A stretch of DNA of 64,000 nucleotides from CAZJHX01 sp964545715 (GTDB lineage Bacteria; Myxococcota_A; UBA9042; GCA-2863065), in NCBI GenBank assembly GCA_964545715.1, contig CAZJHX010000015.1, forward strand, positions 1-64,000. The letters run 5' to 3'. The position numbers and the translations under genes are program-made. The notes beneath the pieces are model-generated. The model was not told the DNA's origin. It ran no database searches and was given only the letters and a program-made list of their open reading frames with translations. Below, in pieces: positions 26,198 through 34,739 of the stretch (the first letter of the stretch is position 1; each line of letters begins with the position of its first letter).

Positions 26198-27994
26198 ATG
26201 GAGCGCCGTGTTCATGTTCTGCCCGATCATGTGGCCAACCAGATCGCTGCCGGCGAGGTGGTTGAGCGGCCAGCGTCGGTGGTCAAAGAACTTGTGGAAA
26301 ACTCCCTGGACGCCGGCGCCACGCGTGTCACGGTGCTGGTCGAAGACGGCGGAAAACGGTCGCTGCGAATAATCGACAACGGCTGCGGCATGACCGGCGA
26401 GGACGCCATGTGCGCGCTGCTTCGGCACGCGACCAGCAAAGTGCAGAGCGCGGACGACCTCAAAAGCATCGGGTCGCTTGGTTTCCGCGGCGAGGCGCTG
26501 CCCAGCATCCGGTCCGTCTCGAAGTTCTCTCTGCGAACGCGCACCCGGGAGACGCCCGAGGGAGTGCAGATCATCGGGGACGGCGCTGAGGATCCGCAGC
26601 TGGAGCCGTGCGGGACCCCACCCGGCACCGAGATCACCATTCGAGACCTCTTCTATAACGTGCCCGCGCGCCGCAAGTTTCTGCGCACAACGGGCACGGA
26701 GATGTCGCGCATCAGCAATCTCATCGATCGCTTTGCGCTGGGCTGGCCGGGTGTCCACATCACGCTCAAGCACAACGGTCGCCGCGTCAGCGAGTATCCG
26801 GCGGACCGGGATCTGCAGGCGCGGATCCTGGCCGTGTTGGGGCGAAAGGTGTGTCACCGGCTGTACGGCGTGGAGCTCGAGATGGGGCACCACCGGGTCC
26901 ACGGCTACGTCAGTGAGCCGACTCTGCATCGGCCCAACGGGCGGTCGATATACACCTACATCAACGGGCGCTTCGTGCGCGATCGGGTCCTGCAGCACGC
27001 GCTGACTCAAGCCTACGGCAACCTGCTCGATCGGGGCCGCTACCCGGTCGCAGTGCTGTACTTGTCCGTTCCCCCCGAGGCGGTCGATGTCAATGTGCAT
27101 CCGGCCAAGGCGGAGGTTCGCTTCGTGGAGAGCGGCGCCGTGCACGGGCTCATCGAGCGGGCGTTGAAGCTCACTCTGAACGACGCGCCGTGGGGCTCTA
27201 TCGCGTCCTCTGTGGCAGGGGGCCAGTCGCTGCCGCCCGGGGTTGCCGCCGCGGATCTGCCGCTGCTGTTGGGGGGGGGGGGGCCGCCGGCGGAGCGGGG
27301 GCGGGTGGGGCGGGGGCTGGGGACCGACGACGTGCCGGAGTTCGACGCTGCGGGGCCGACGCTGGCGCCTGCGTTTGAGGGGAGCGCGCCGGACGCGGCG
27401 GGTGAAGAGGGCTTCTTTGCGCGGCTGGAGTTTCTGGGTCAGGCGCGCCGCTGCTACCTGCTGAGCCAGTCGCCCAACGGCCTGCACATCATCGATCAGC
27501 ACGCCGCGCATGAGCGCGTCGTCTTTGAGCGGCTGAAGGCGCATTATCTGGGCGGGCGGGTCGAATCGCAGCGCCTCCTGTTTCCATTGCAGCTGGAGCT
27601 TGAGCCCGAGCACGCGCAGGCTGCTGAGCAGGGGCTGGAGCAGCTGCGCCGGATGGGGTTTGAGCTGGAGCATTTCGGCGGGCGCGACTGGGTCATCTCG
27701 GAGGTGCCGGTGCTGCTGCGCAACCACGAGCCGGGCGCGCTGGTGGTAGAGGTGCTGGCTCAGCTTGCGGATATGGGCACGTCGCGTGAGGCCGAGCATC
27801 AGGTCGAGCACCTGCTGGCGACGATGGCGTGTCATGCGTCGGTGCGCGCGGGCGACGAGATGAAGCCCGATGAGGCGCGGGCGCTGCTGGCTCAGATGGA
27901 CGGCATCCCGCTGCGGGCCAACTGTCCGCACGGGCGGCCGGTCATCGTGAGCTACCCGTTCTCCGAGGTGGCGCGCTGGTTCAACCGGACGTGA
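26198..27994 (+). CDS. mutL: DNA mismatch repair protein MutL
   Basis: The 598-residue protein begins VHVLPDHVANQIAAGEVVER and carries the GHKL ATPase motifs KELVENSLDAGATRV, IIDNGCGM and SIGSLGFRGEALPSI. The C-terminal domain has the metal-binding endonuclease motif DQHAAHERVVFE (about residue 433), which fits the DQHA-x2-E-x4-E signature, so it should nick DNA itself, as in organisms without MutH. A run of 13 guanines (27271-27283) lies in the linker at about residue 358, between the two domains; slippage there would remove the C-terminal domain. The end overlaps miaA by one base. Confidence 0.97.
   Translation: MERRVHVLPDHVANQIAAGEVVERPASVVKELVENSLDAGATRVTVLVEDGGKRSLRIIDNGCGMTGEDAMCALLRHATSKVQSADDLKSIGSLGFRGEALPSIRSVSKFSLRTRTRETPEGVQIIGDGAEDPQLEPCGTPPGTEITIRDLFYNVPARRKFLRTTGTEMSRISNLIDRFALGWPGVHITLKHNGRRVSEYPADRDLQARILAVLGRKVCHRLYGVELEMGHHRVHGYVSEPTLHRPNGRSIYTYINGRFVRDRVLQHALTQAYGNLLDRGRYPVAVLYLSVPPEAVDVNVHPAKAEVRFVESGAVHGLIERALKLTLNDAPWGSIASSVAGGQSLPPGVAAADLPLLLGGGGPPAERGRVGRGLGTDDVPEFDAAGPTLAPAFEGSAPDAAGEEGFFARLEFLGQARRCYLLSQSPNGLHIIDQHAAHERVVFERLKAHYLGGRVESQRLLFPLQLELEPEHAQAAEQGLEQLRRMGFELEHFGGRDWVISEVPVLLRNHEPGALVVEVLAQLADMGTSREAEHQVEHLLATMACHASVRAGDEMKPDEARALLAQMDGIPLRANCPHGRPVIVSYPFSEVARWFNRT
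27271..27283 (+). repeat. G13 homopolymer inside mutL
   Basis: Thirteen consecutive guanines encode part of LLGGGG in the MutL linker. The assembled length keeps the frame open. Tracts of this length are prone to slipped-strand errors, both biological and in sequencing. Confidence 0.95.
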
Positions 27995-28923
27995 TGGCCC
28001 TCGTGGTCGTGTGTGGGCCGACCGCCAGCCGCAAGTCGGAGTTGGCGATGGGCCTGGCCGAGCGGCTGCCGGGCGAGTTGGTGTGCTGCGACTCGGTGCA
28101 GATCTATCGCGGGTTCGAAGTCGGTTCCGCCGCGCCGACCAGCGCCGAGAGGGCGGCGATCCCTCACCATCTGTTCGGCATTCTGGAGGCCGATGATCCG
28201 GGTGATGCCGGACGGTATGCGCGTCAGGCGGACGAGGCGATCGCCGACATCACAAGCCGTGGCCGCCGGGCGATTCTGGTCGGTGGCACCGGCCTGTACC
28301 TGCGCAGCCTACTGTGGGGACTGGCGCCGATGCCGCAGGTGCCGGCGGCGGTTCAGCAGGCGCTGATCGCGGAGCACGCGGCCGGCGGGATCGAGCCGCT
28401 GTGGGCGCGGCTGCAGGCGGCGGACCCGGTGCTGGCGGCGCGGATCGAGGGCGGGCCGGCCAACACCCAGCGCGTGCTGCGCGGCCTGGAGGTGTACGAG
28501 GGCACGGGACAGCGTCTCAGCGATCTGCAGGCGAGTCACACCCCGACCGATCGCTACGACACGCGCATTTTGACTCCCGGGTTTGAGCCGCCGGTGTTGG
28601 CCGAGCGCATCGACCAGCGCGTGGACCGCATGCTGGCGGGCGGCCTGCTGGACGAGGTGCGGGGCCTGCTGGCGAGCGGCGTCTCACCGGACTCGAGGCC
28701 GATGCGGGCGCTGGGATATCGACAGGCGGTTGCGCATCTGGCGGGCGAGCTGTCACTGGAGGAGGCGGCGCTGCAGATCAAGCGCTCGCATCGCCAATAC
28801 GCACGTCGTCAGCGGACCTGGTTCAAGAAGACGCCGGGCGTCACGAGGCTGGATGGGACGTCGGCATCGCTGGTCGACGATGCGCTAAAGGTGATCAACG
28901 CAGAACAGGCGGAGCGTGGCTGA
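27994..28923 (+). CDS. miaA: tRNA dimethylallyltransferase (MiaA) with altered P-loop
   Basis: The 309-residue protein has MiaA features: VVCGPTASRKSELAMGLAER, CCDSVQIYRGFEVGSA, PHHLFGI, AILVGGTGLYLRSLLWG and ALGYRQAVAHLAGE. It prenylates A37 of tRNAs that read UNN codons. In the P-loop the expected GPTASGKS reads GPTASRKS: the glycine before the lysine is an arginine (CGC for GGC, one base). That would be expected to harm nucleotide binding, so it is either a genuine variant, a partly inactive enzyme or a base error. The ATG overlaps the mutL stop. The last 39 bp overlap the convergent lipoprotein gene. Confidence 0.94.
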   Translation: MALVVVCGPTASRKSELAMGLAERLPGELVCCDSVQIYRGFEVGSAAPTSAERAAIPHHLFGILEADDPGDAGRYARQADEAIADITSRGRRAILVGGTGLYLRSLLWGLAPMPQVPAAVQQALIAEHAAGGIEPLWARLQAADPVLAARIEGGPANTQRVLRGLEVYEGTGQRLSDLQASHTPTDRYDTRILTPGFEPPVLAERIDQRVDRMLAGGLLDEVRGLLASGVSPDSRPMRALGYRQAVAHLAGELSLEEAALQIKRSHRQYARRQRTWFKKTPGVTRLDGTSASLVDDALKVINAEQAERG

Positions 28924-29691
28924 GCCCTGCAGGAGGACGTCCTTGGTGCCGGGCTTGTAGACCGACAAGTCGACGCGCACGCAGCAGGCCAGCTGCTCGT
29001 AGAACACCGCCAGGTCCTGAAAGAAGATGACCTGCAGCACCTCGGTGAAGAAGACGCTGGGGTCATCGTCGGGGTACAGTGGCGTCTTCTTGTTGTAGAA
29101 CTGGCCGACCTCTTCCTGCTCCTCGCCGCAACACGGCTGAATGGTGACGGCATGCAGGGTGGACAGCGCCTTGTCCTCGTCAAAGCTGGCCGGCATGGTC
29201 GCGGCGACGGCGATCTCCACGTGCACGCCGTCCTGCGGGCCCTGCACGATCTCGATCTCCTGGTCTTCTTCGAGCACGACGAACTTGCCGGCGCCGACCA
29301 TCTTTCCAATGGTGATCGGGATCTGCTGCGGCAGCGGCTGCTCGGGCGGATCGGGCAGGCACGGCGGCTCTGGGATGTCCGGCACATCGGGGATGTCGGG
29401 CACGTCCGGTGGGACGTCCGGGGCGTCTACCAGCACGTCTGGGATGTCGGCCGTGTCGGGGACGTGCAGCACATCGGGCACGTCCGGCACATCAGGCACG
29501 TCCGGGATGTCCAGTGGCGCCGGCACGTCCGGCACGTCCGGGGCGTCGGGTGCGTCTGGGATATCCGGGATGCCCGCGGGCGCATCGGAAACATCGGGTG
29601 GGGCCTGCACGGGGGGCGTGGACGGCTCGCCGCTGCAGGCGACCGCCAGACAAATCATGCCGATGAGCAGCGCCGCCCGCATGATCTGCAT
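28885..29691 (-). CDS. Lipoprotein with Asp-Val-Pro repeat stalk
   Basis: The 268-residue protein has a lipoprotein signal (MRAALLIGMICLAVAC; the first in-frame ATG is 9 nt earlier), then a stalk of about 85 residues dominated by DVP/DIP/DAP units, then a globular domain of about 150 residues with several cysteines (QPCCGEE, LACCVRVDLS). The stalk probably spaces the domain away from the membrane. The domain is not recognised. Its 3' end overlaps the end of miaA by 39 bp. It is divergent from a metalloprotease with the same kind of stalk. Confidence 0.8.
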   Translation of the reverse strand: MQIMRAALLIGMICLAVACSGEPSTPPVQAPPDVSDAPAGIPDIPDAPDAPDVPDVPAPLDIPDVPDVPDVPDVLHVPDTADIPDVLVDAPDVPPDVPDIPDVPDIPEPPCLPDPPEQPLPQQIPITIGKMVGAGKFVVLEEDQEIEIVQGPQDGVHVEIAVAATMPASFDEDKALSTLHAVTIQPCCGEEQEEVGQFYNKKTPLYPDDDPSVFFTEVLQVIFFQDLAVFYEQLACCVRVDLSVYKPGTKDVLLQGSATLRLFCVDHL

Positions 29692-29694
29692 CTT

Positions 29695-29709
29695 ACACAG
29701 GCGCTGTGT
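29695..29709. promoter_or_regulatory. Perfect inverted repeat ACACAG-GCG-CTGTGT between divergent genes
   Basis: This 6+3+6 palindrome sits in the 61-bp space between the two divergent DVP-stalk lipoprotein genes, immediately before the start of the minus-strand gene. It could be a shared operator. Confidence 0.4.
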
Positions 29710-29752
29710 CGCCTTGCCAGGTTACGGGGGCTTCTGCGACCATCACAGTCCG

Positions 29753-31117
29753 GTGAAGTACCTGCCTCTTCTCATGGTCCTGGCGCTCGGCTGCGGCGAC
29801 GATCCCGTCACGCCGCCTGTGGTCGACGACATCCCGGAGGTCCCCAAGGACGTCCCGGTCGCCGATGTGCCGGATGTGCCCGACGTGGCCCCGGATGTTT
29901 CGGACGTGCCCGATGTACCCGACGTGCCGGATGTTCCGGACGTGCCCGATGTGCCGGACGTGCCGGATGTGCCCGACGTCCCCGATATCCCGCCCGACCC
30001 GGGCCCGCCGCCGCCACCGCCGTTCTGGGAGGACCTGCCGGCCGGATACGGCCAGGCGCACTTCGAGGAGCTGGAGGCGGACCTGGAGGGGTGGACCGAG
30101 GACCTGGACTTCGATGTCCCCGACGGCACGCTGTCGATCTCGGTCATGCTGGACGGCGCGCCCAAAGAGGTGTGGATGCGCATCGGCAAGCTGATCGTGC
30201 CGCCCGGGCACGCCGTGGTGAAGGGGCAGGGGAACGTCCTGTGTGCGACCTGCTCCAACCGCGTGTACGCCTCGCATGAGCTGAACACCTCGCTGATCCC
30301 CAACTCCCCCGAGGTCAAGTTCAAGAGCAAGGGCACGTACTCGATGGCCCTGTGGCAGTTCGCCGTGACTATTCTGCCCACGGGGTATCTGGTCGGTCCG
30401 TGGTCGGGGACGCCGATCACGGCGCGCATCCTGTTCAAGGTCTGGGAGTACGAGGAGCCCCCATCCGCGGGCACGGTCGATCTCAACCTCTTCTTCACCG
30501 GCGCCCACGACATCACGGCTGAGACGGCCCCGGAGCACCCGCGAATTGTGGCCATGATCGCGGGACTGAACCTGGTCTATGAGCCGCTGGGGATCAGCGT
30601 GGGCGAGGTGCATTACTTCGATACGCCGGAGGGCGCGCCCACCGCCGTCGAGAGCTCGCTGGGCGGTGACAGCGACCTGGCCAAGCTGTTCGTTACCAGC
30701 GCGGACGCCCCGCCGGGCATCAACGTCTTCTTTGTGGAGACCATCGTAAAGACCGAGATCGAGGACGCGTCCACAGGCATCGTTCTAGGCATCGCAGGCG
30801 GCGCGCCCGGTCCCCCGTTCACCCACCACGGCTCGCCCCACTCCGGCGTCGCGTTAGCGCTCACCGATATCCCAAGTGAACCCGAGGCGCTTGGCGGCGT
30901 CCTTGCCCACGAGATCGGCCACTATCTGGGGCTCTATCACACGATGGAGAAGGCCGGGACGTTCGACCACATCGCCGATACGCCCGAGGAAGAGGGCGGC
31001 AATCTGATGTTTTGGGCGTACACCGGCGATACGTCGCTGACCGACGGCCAGAAGTTCGTCATGTACCGGCACCCGTCGCTGTGGCTCACGCCCCCGGGCG
31101 GCGCAACGAATCCTTGA
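29753..31117 (+). CDS. Secreted M43-like metalloprotease lipoprotein with Asp-Val-Pro stalk
   Basis: The 454-residue protein is read from GTG 29753 (MKYLPLLMVLALGC, lipobox LALGC); the longer open frame upstream is antisense to the neighbouring gene and is not used. A DVPDVPDVPD stalk (about residues 25-80) and a Pro stretch precede the catalytic part. The zinc motif HEIGHYLGLYH (HExxHxxGxxH) followed by DHIADTPEE is the pattern of M43 pappalysin/cytophagalysin-type metzincins. It should be lipid-anchored and face outward. No propeptide is recognised. Confidence 0.85.
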   Translation: MKYLPLLMVLALGCGDDPVTPPVVDDIPEVPKDVPVADVPDVPDVAPDVSDVPDVPDVPDVPDVPDVPDVPDVPDVPDIPPDPGPPPPPPFWEDLPAGYGQAHFEELEADLEGWTEDLDFDVPDGTLSISVMLDGAPKEVWMRIGKLIVPPGHAVVKGQGNVLCATCSNRVYASHELNTSLIPNSPEVKFKSKGTYSMALWQFAVTILPTGYLVGPWSGTPITARILFKVWEYEEPPSAGTVDLNLFFTGAHDITAETAPEHPRIVAMIAGLNLVYEPLGISVGEVHYFDTPEGAPTAVESSLGGDSDLAKLFVTSADAPPGINVFFVETIVKTEIEDASTGIVLGIAGGAPGPPFTHHGSPHSGVALALTDIPSEPEALGGVLAHEIGHYLGLYHTMEKAGTFDHIADTPEEEGGNLMFWAYTGDTSLTDGQKFVMYRHPSLWLTPPGGATNP

Positions 31118-31149
31118 CGATTTGCCAAAAAACATCTAATCACGACGCG

Positions 31150-32175
31150 ATGTTGCGAGCGCTCTCAGTCCTGCTCTTCTCGCTGTCGCTGCTGCTGGTC
31201 ATGCCGGTGCAGGACGCGTGCGCGGCTGACGGATTCAAGCGCTATTACACGGTTAAGAAGGGCGACACCCTCAGCAGGGTGGCCAAGCGCTTGAAGACGA
31301 CCGTGCGCAAGCTCAAGCGCTGGAACAAGCTGCGCAAGAACAACATCCGCCTGGGTCGCAAGCTCGTCTATTACTCGATGAAGCCCAACCGCCCGACGCG
31401 CATTCTCATCCACACGGTGAAGCGCGGCGACACGCTGGCGAAGCTGGCCAGGCGTTACAAGACGACGGCTCGCAAGATCAAGCGGCGCAACCGGGTGCGC
31501 AAGTACCTGCGGGTCGGTCAGCGTCTCAAGATTCGGGTCGTCGGCCCCGAGAAGCTCGCCAAGGCAGAGGGCCGGCCGCAGTACGGCCACCTGGTCGACG
31601 GTGAGAAGCTGGGCAAGGGGCCGGGCTGGCACCTGATGCGCCCGCACCGCGCCTGGGGCACGAACAACACGATCACGCATCTGATGACGTGCATCCCGCA
31701 GGTGAAGCAGAAGTTTGGCCGCAAGACGCCGGACGTGGTCGTCGGGGATATCTCGCGCGAGGCCGGCGGGCACCTGTCGCCGCACCGCTCGCACCAGAAT
31801 GGGCTGGACGTGGACGTGGGCTACTACCACAAGGATCGTCCCAAGGTTAAGTACTTCAAAAACGCGCGCCGCTCTACGCTGGACGTGCCGCGTACGTGGC
31901 ACCTGATCAAGTGCCTGCTGGACACCAAGGACGTGGACCTGGTCTTTGTCGACTACTCGCTGCAGCGGGTGCTCTACAACTACGCCAAGCGCAAAGGCGC
32001 GTCGAAACGCTGGCTCAAGACCACGTTTCAGTACCCGCGCGGACGGGGGACGGCCAAGGGCACCATCCGGCACTCAAAGGGTCACAAGCATCACTTCCAC
32101 GTGCGGTTCAAGAACCACGATCCCGCACGCCCTCAGACGCGCGCCAAGGCGACGCGGCGAGGCAAACGGTCCTGA
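31150..32175 (+). CDS. LysM-domain murein endopeptidase (M74, MepA-like)
   Basis: The 341-residue secreted protein has a signal peptide (ending near CAA) and two LysM modules that bind peptidoglycan: YYTVKKGDTLSRVAKRLKTT (about 33-78) and HTVKRGDTLAKLARRYKTTA (about 92-135). The C-terminal domain has SPHRSHQNGLDVDVGYY and HKHHFHVRF, the zinc-binding His/Asp/His set of penicillin-insensitive murein endopeptidases. It should cut peptide cross-links in the cell wall. A TTGACG at the end of the preceding gene may be part of its promoter. Its end overlaps the J-domain gene. Confidence 0.9.
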   Translation: MLRALSVLLFSLSLLLVMPVQDACAADGFKRYYTVKKGDTLSRVAKRLKTTVRKLKRWNKLRKNNIRLGRKLVYYSMKPNRPTRILIHTVKRGDTLAKLARRYKTTARKIKRRNRVRKYLRVGQRLKIRVVGPEKLAKAEGRPQYGHLVDGEKLGKGPGWHLMRPHRAWGTNNTITHLMTCIPQVKQKFGRKTPDVVVGDISREAGGHLSPHRSHQNGLDVDVGYYHKDRPKVKYFKNARRSTLDVPRTWHLIKCLLDTKDVDLVFVDYSLQRVLYNYAKRKGASKRWLKTTFQYPRGRGTAKGTIRHSKGHKHHFHVRFKNHDPARPQTRAKATRRGKRS

Positions 32176-32729
32176 TCGACCACTTCGCGGCGCTTGGCCT
32201 GACACCGTCAGCCGGTGACTCGGAGATCCGCGCTGCCTGGCGCATTCTGGCGCGCCGCCTTCACCCGGACATGGCCGGCGATGAGCCGATCGAGCGATTT
32301 CATGCCGCGCAGCAGGCCTGGGAGACCTTGCGGGATCCCGTCGCCCGAAAGGCGCATCAGCGCAGCCTTCAGCGCGCCAACCCGGCTCAGCCCACCGCAA
32401 CAGTGACGCGGCGGCCGTCGGTCGACCCCAGCACCGCCGACGCGATGGAGTCGCTGACGTTCGAGGTGCGGCTGCCTCAAGAGACGATCGACGAGGGCGG
32501 CCCAATCGCCGCGCGCGTACCGATCAACACCGCCTGTCCGGGCTGCGGCGGGCATATCATCGCGCGCAAGGACTGCGCCGTGTGCGCGGGGGGCGGCCGT
32601 CTGCAGCTCAACGTGCGCGCGTCGCTGCTGATCCCGCGCGCCATCGAACTGGAGGCGCGCGTCATGGTCCCGTGCGACCTGGAGCTGTTCGGCCAGTTTC
32701 AGGTCGGCGTGAGGGTGACCCGTGCTTAG
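32172..32729 (+). CDS. J-domain (DnaJ-like) protein with one cysteine pair cluster
   Basis: The domain begins immediately: IDHFAALGLTPSAGDSEIRA, then RRLHPDMAG with the HPD motif that stimulates Hsp70 ATPase. A CPGCGGHIIARKDCAVCAGG segment resembles half of the DnaJ zinc centre. No ATG, GTG or TTG is available before the J-domain outside the upstream gene. The best start is CTG at 32172, overlapping the upstream stop (CTGA), so the start is uncertain. It could recruit DnaK, though grpE is far away at 56 kb. About 100 bp of it (32295-32396) is copied at 39584-39685. Confidence 0.75.
   Translation: MIDHFAALGLTPSAGDSEIRAAWRILARRLHPDMAGDEPIERFHAAQQAWETLRDPVARKAHQRSLQRANPAQPTATVTRRPSVDPSTADAMESLTFEVRLPQETIDEGGPIAARVPINTACPGCGGHIIARKDCAVCAGGGRLQLNVRASLLIPRAIELEARVMVPCDLELFGQFQVGVRVTRA
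32295..32396 (+). repeat. Source copy of a 102-bp duplication inside the J-domain gene
   Basis: This segment is about 92% identical without gaps (94 of 102 positions by eye) to 39584-39685. It encodes FHAAQQAWETLRDPVARKAH and onward. The two copies lie 7.3 kb apart, in the same orientation, at the two edges of the 33-40 kb island. Confidence 0.85.
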
Positions 32730-33207
32730 ATCTACGGCAGCCATCGCCGTCCTGCTGCTGGCGACCCCCGCCGTGGCCGGTCAGGGCGAGCACCACCTGT
32801 CGCTGCGGGGCTCCTATGCCAGCGCCCAGGGTCACGGCGCCGGCGCTGCCCTGGCCCACACGTGGGGCATCGACGACTTCTGGAACCTGACCACGGGCGC
32901 CGGCTGGTCCATGCTTCCCGACGAGCCCGAAGACGTGTCGCTGCAGCTGATCAACGTGAACACCGGGGTGCTGTACCACTTGGACGCGTTTCAATGGATT
33001 CCCTACGCGGCGCTCACCCTCGGCGGGTACGCCGGCCTGGCAGACGGAGACGCGGAGTTTGCTTTTGGCTTCGAGGTCGGCGGCGGCATCGACTACCGCC
33101 CGGCCCGCCGCTGGGGCATCGGCCTGTGGGCGCGCTACAACGTGATGGTTGTGGGCGACGTGCCCAACTACCTGACCGCTGGACTGCAGGCCAACCTGTA
33201 CTTTTAA
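32722..33207 (+). CDS. Small outer-membrane beta-barrel-like protein
   Basis: The 161-residue protein has a signal peptide ending in AVAG and then alternating hydrophobic strands (HHLSLRGSYASAQ, PYAALTLGGYAGLADGDAEF, GIGLWARYNVMVVG). It ends in an aromatic residue (ANLYF), as outer-membrane barrels do. The GTG at 32722 overlaps the stop of the J-domain gene. Function unknown. Confidence 0.7.
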   Translation: MLRSTAAIAVLLLATPAVAGQGEHHLSLRGSYASAQGHGAGAALAHTWGIDDFWNLTTGAGWSMLPDEPEDVSLQLINVNTGVLYHLDAFQWIPYAALTLGGYAGLADGDAEFAFGFEVGGGIDYRPARRWGIGLWARYNVMVVGDVPNYLTAGLQANLYF

Positions 33208-33225
33208 GTGCTGTCTCAGTGCTGT

Positions 33226-34581
33226 CTAGGTCATCAGCGTAAACGAGAAGCCGACGAGCATCGCAATCGCAAGCCCAACCGGCAGGTACAAAAGCACAGT
33301 TAACGAGAAGATGCTGTACGGGAGCGGCGGGGCCGTCATCAGATGTGTGACCAGGCAGGCTGTGCTCGCGAGCATGAGGGTTACGGAGGATCCGATTACC
33401 AATTTGGTGGCATCATTGATTTTCCAGAAAAGGAGCGCGCCGATCCACCCGCACACGGCCCCAAGATAGTACAGAAATGTCAGTGTTCTAGACGGTGGGT
33501 CATAGCCGGCTCGCTCAACACGGCTCCAGATCTGGTCCAAACTCGCCTTGTCGGGACCTGTTGCGACCAGCGCGACGCCCCCCGTCTTACCGAAGCGAAA
33601 CACAGCCAACCTCTCCAGCTCCTCTCCGCCGTCCGCCGTGTAGACCGGAAAAATCCGGCCGCTGCTGTAGTAGCGCGTCACCTGTGTGATGCGGTGTAGA
33701 AAGGACCAGCTGTCACCGTTTGCCGACCGAACATCAAGCTCCTCAGCAAGCGCTGCCGCGAATCCTTCGTCGTCCAGTACACGGGTGCTTGTCTCAGTGT
33801 CTTCGTCGCTGCGCACCCACATCTTGAATACATGCAGGTCGGTTGTCCCGTCAGTGAGATGACGGCACTTCATTCTCACCAGCGCGCCGCGGCAGAAGTG
33901 CTGTCTGTCGACTGTCTCCGCAAAGCCCTCCGGCAATGCGATCGAGAACACTCGTCCCTTCTTGAACGACATCAACGTGAGCCGATCCCGGTCGAAAGCC
34001 GTCCGAGGCAACGCCAATCGAAACGTGCTCAAGGCAGCGCGCGTTTCGGAACGTCCCGACCCCGGCAGCTCCGTGTGAGCAAGAACGGCGTATGCGGTCG
34101 TTGTCCCCTGCCACAGCCACGCTTCTGTATGGGCCTTCGCGTCCGTTTCCACGGCATAAAGCGGCGCCGCAACGGCCATCGGAGTCGGAAAGCGGAGGTC
34201 GCCCGGGAAGCTCGCGCCACCCGACGTCCAAGTCGGGGCGCTCCCCATGACACTCTTCGTAATCCTCGATGCGGAATCGCGAATTCTCTCGGCGGTGAGC
34301 ACCGTGTCATTTCCTTGTCGCGCGTCGCTGTCAGACGGCCTGGTCGTGTGCCAGTGCAGCACGTACACGACGCTGCGAGAAGCCGGCTGAATTGCCTTGA
34401 CCGCGACCACGGTCTTGGCGTCGTCGTCCAGATGCACCTTCCATGCGTCGGTGACCTCGAACGCGAAGTGCGTCGTTGGGTCGTGAAACTTCTTCGCCTG
34501 AGCAGTCCGTTGGAGAACGGAGCACGCGCACGAGAGAACCATAACGGCCAGGATTCGGTTTATCGGTCTTTCGAGTGTCAT
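33226..34581 (-). CDS. Secreted/membrane protein of unknown function with three C-terminal helices
   Basis: The 451-residue protein has an N-terminal hydrophobic signal (ILAVMVLSCACSVLQRTAQA), a soluble part of about 340 residues, and then three membrane helices (LTFLYYLGAVCGWIGALLFW, ATKLVIGSSVTLMLASTACL, YSIFSLTVLLYLPVGLAIAM). Its base composition looks less GC-rich than its neighbours, and it sits beside a decayed IS91-type element, so it may have come by transfer. No family recognised. Confidence 0.7.
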   Translation of the reverse strand: MTLERPINRILAVMVLSCACSVLQRTAQAKKFHDPTTHFAFEVTDAWKVHLDDDAKTVVAVKAIQPASRSVVYVLHWHTTRPSDSDARQGNDTVLTAERIRDSASRITKSVMGSAPTWTSGGASFPGDLRFPTPMAVAAPLYAVETDAKAHTEAWLWQGTTTAYAVLAHTELPGSGRSETRAALSTFRLALPRTAFDRDRLTLMSFKKGRVFSIALPEGFAETVDRQHFCRGALVRMKCRHLTDGTTDLHVFKMWVRSDEDTETSTRVLDDEGFAAALAEELDVRSANGDSWSFLHRITQVTRYYSSGRIFPVYTADGGEELERLAVFRFGKTGGVALVATGPDKASLDQIWSRVERAGYDPPSRTLTFLYYLGAVCGWIGALLFWKINDATKLVIGSSVTLMLASTACLVTHLMTAPPLPYSIFSLTVLLYLPVGLAIAMLVGFSFTLMT

Positions 34582-34739
34582 CGGGTCGATCGTATCGCCA
34601 TTTGAGGGCGCGCACGGCGGTTTGTGGTGAAGGTGTCAAGGGGCGGGCAAACGGATCGCTCATAGTGCGGCCAAGCGGATCCCAGAATCGGGGCCGATCG
34701 AAGCTGGCAGACCGTCCGGCGTCAAACGCGCACACCCCG

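Noticed and set aside
29141..29752. Extension of the metalloprotease frame upstream to 29141
   Set aside because: It is antisense to the neighbouring lipoprotein gene (28885-29691); the lipoprotein signal begins at GTG 29753.
29860..29995. GAYGTGCCGGATGTG-type tandem repeats
   Set aside because: They are codon repeats for the DVPD stalk of the metalloprotease, not a separate element.
33226..34605. Plus-strand frame 33832-34605 as a gene
   Set aside because: Basic, motif-free shadow of the minus-strand membrane protein gene, which has a signal and three membrane helices.
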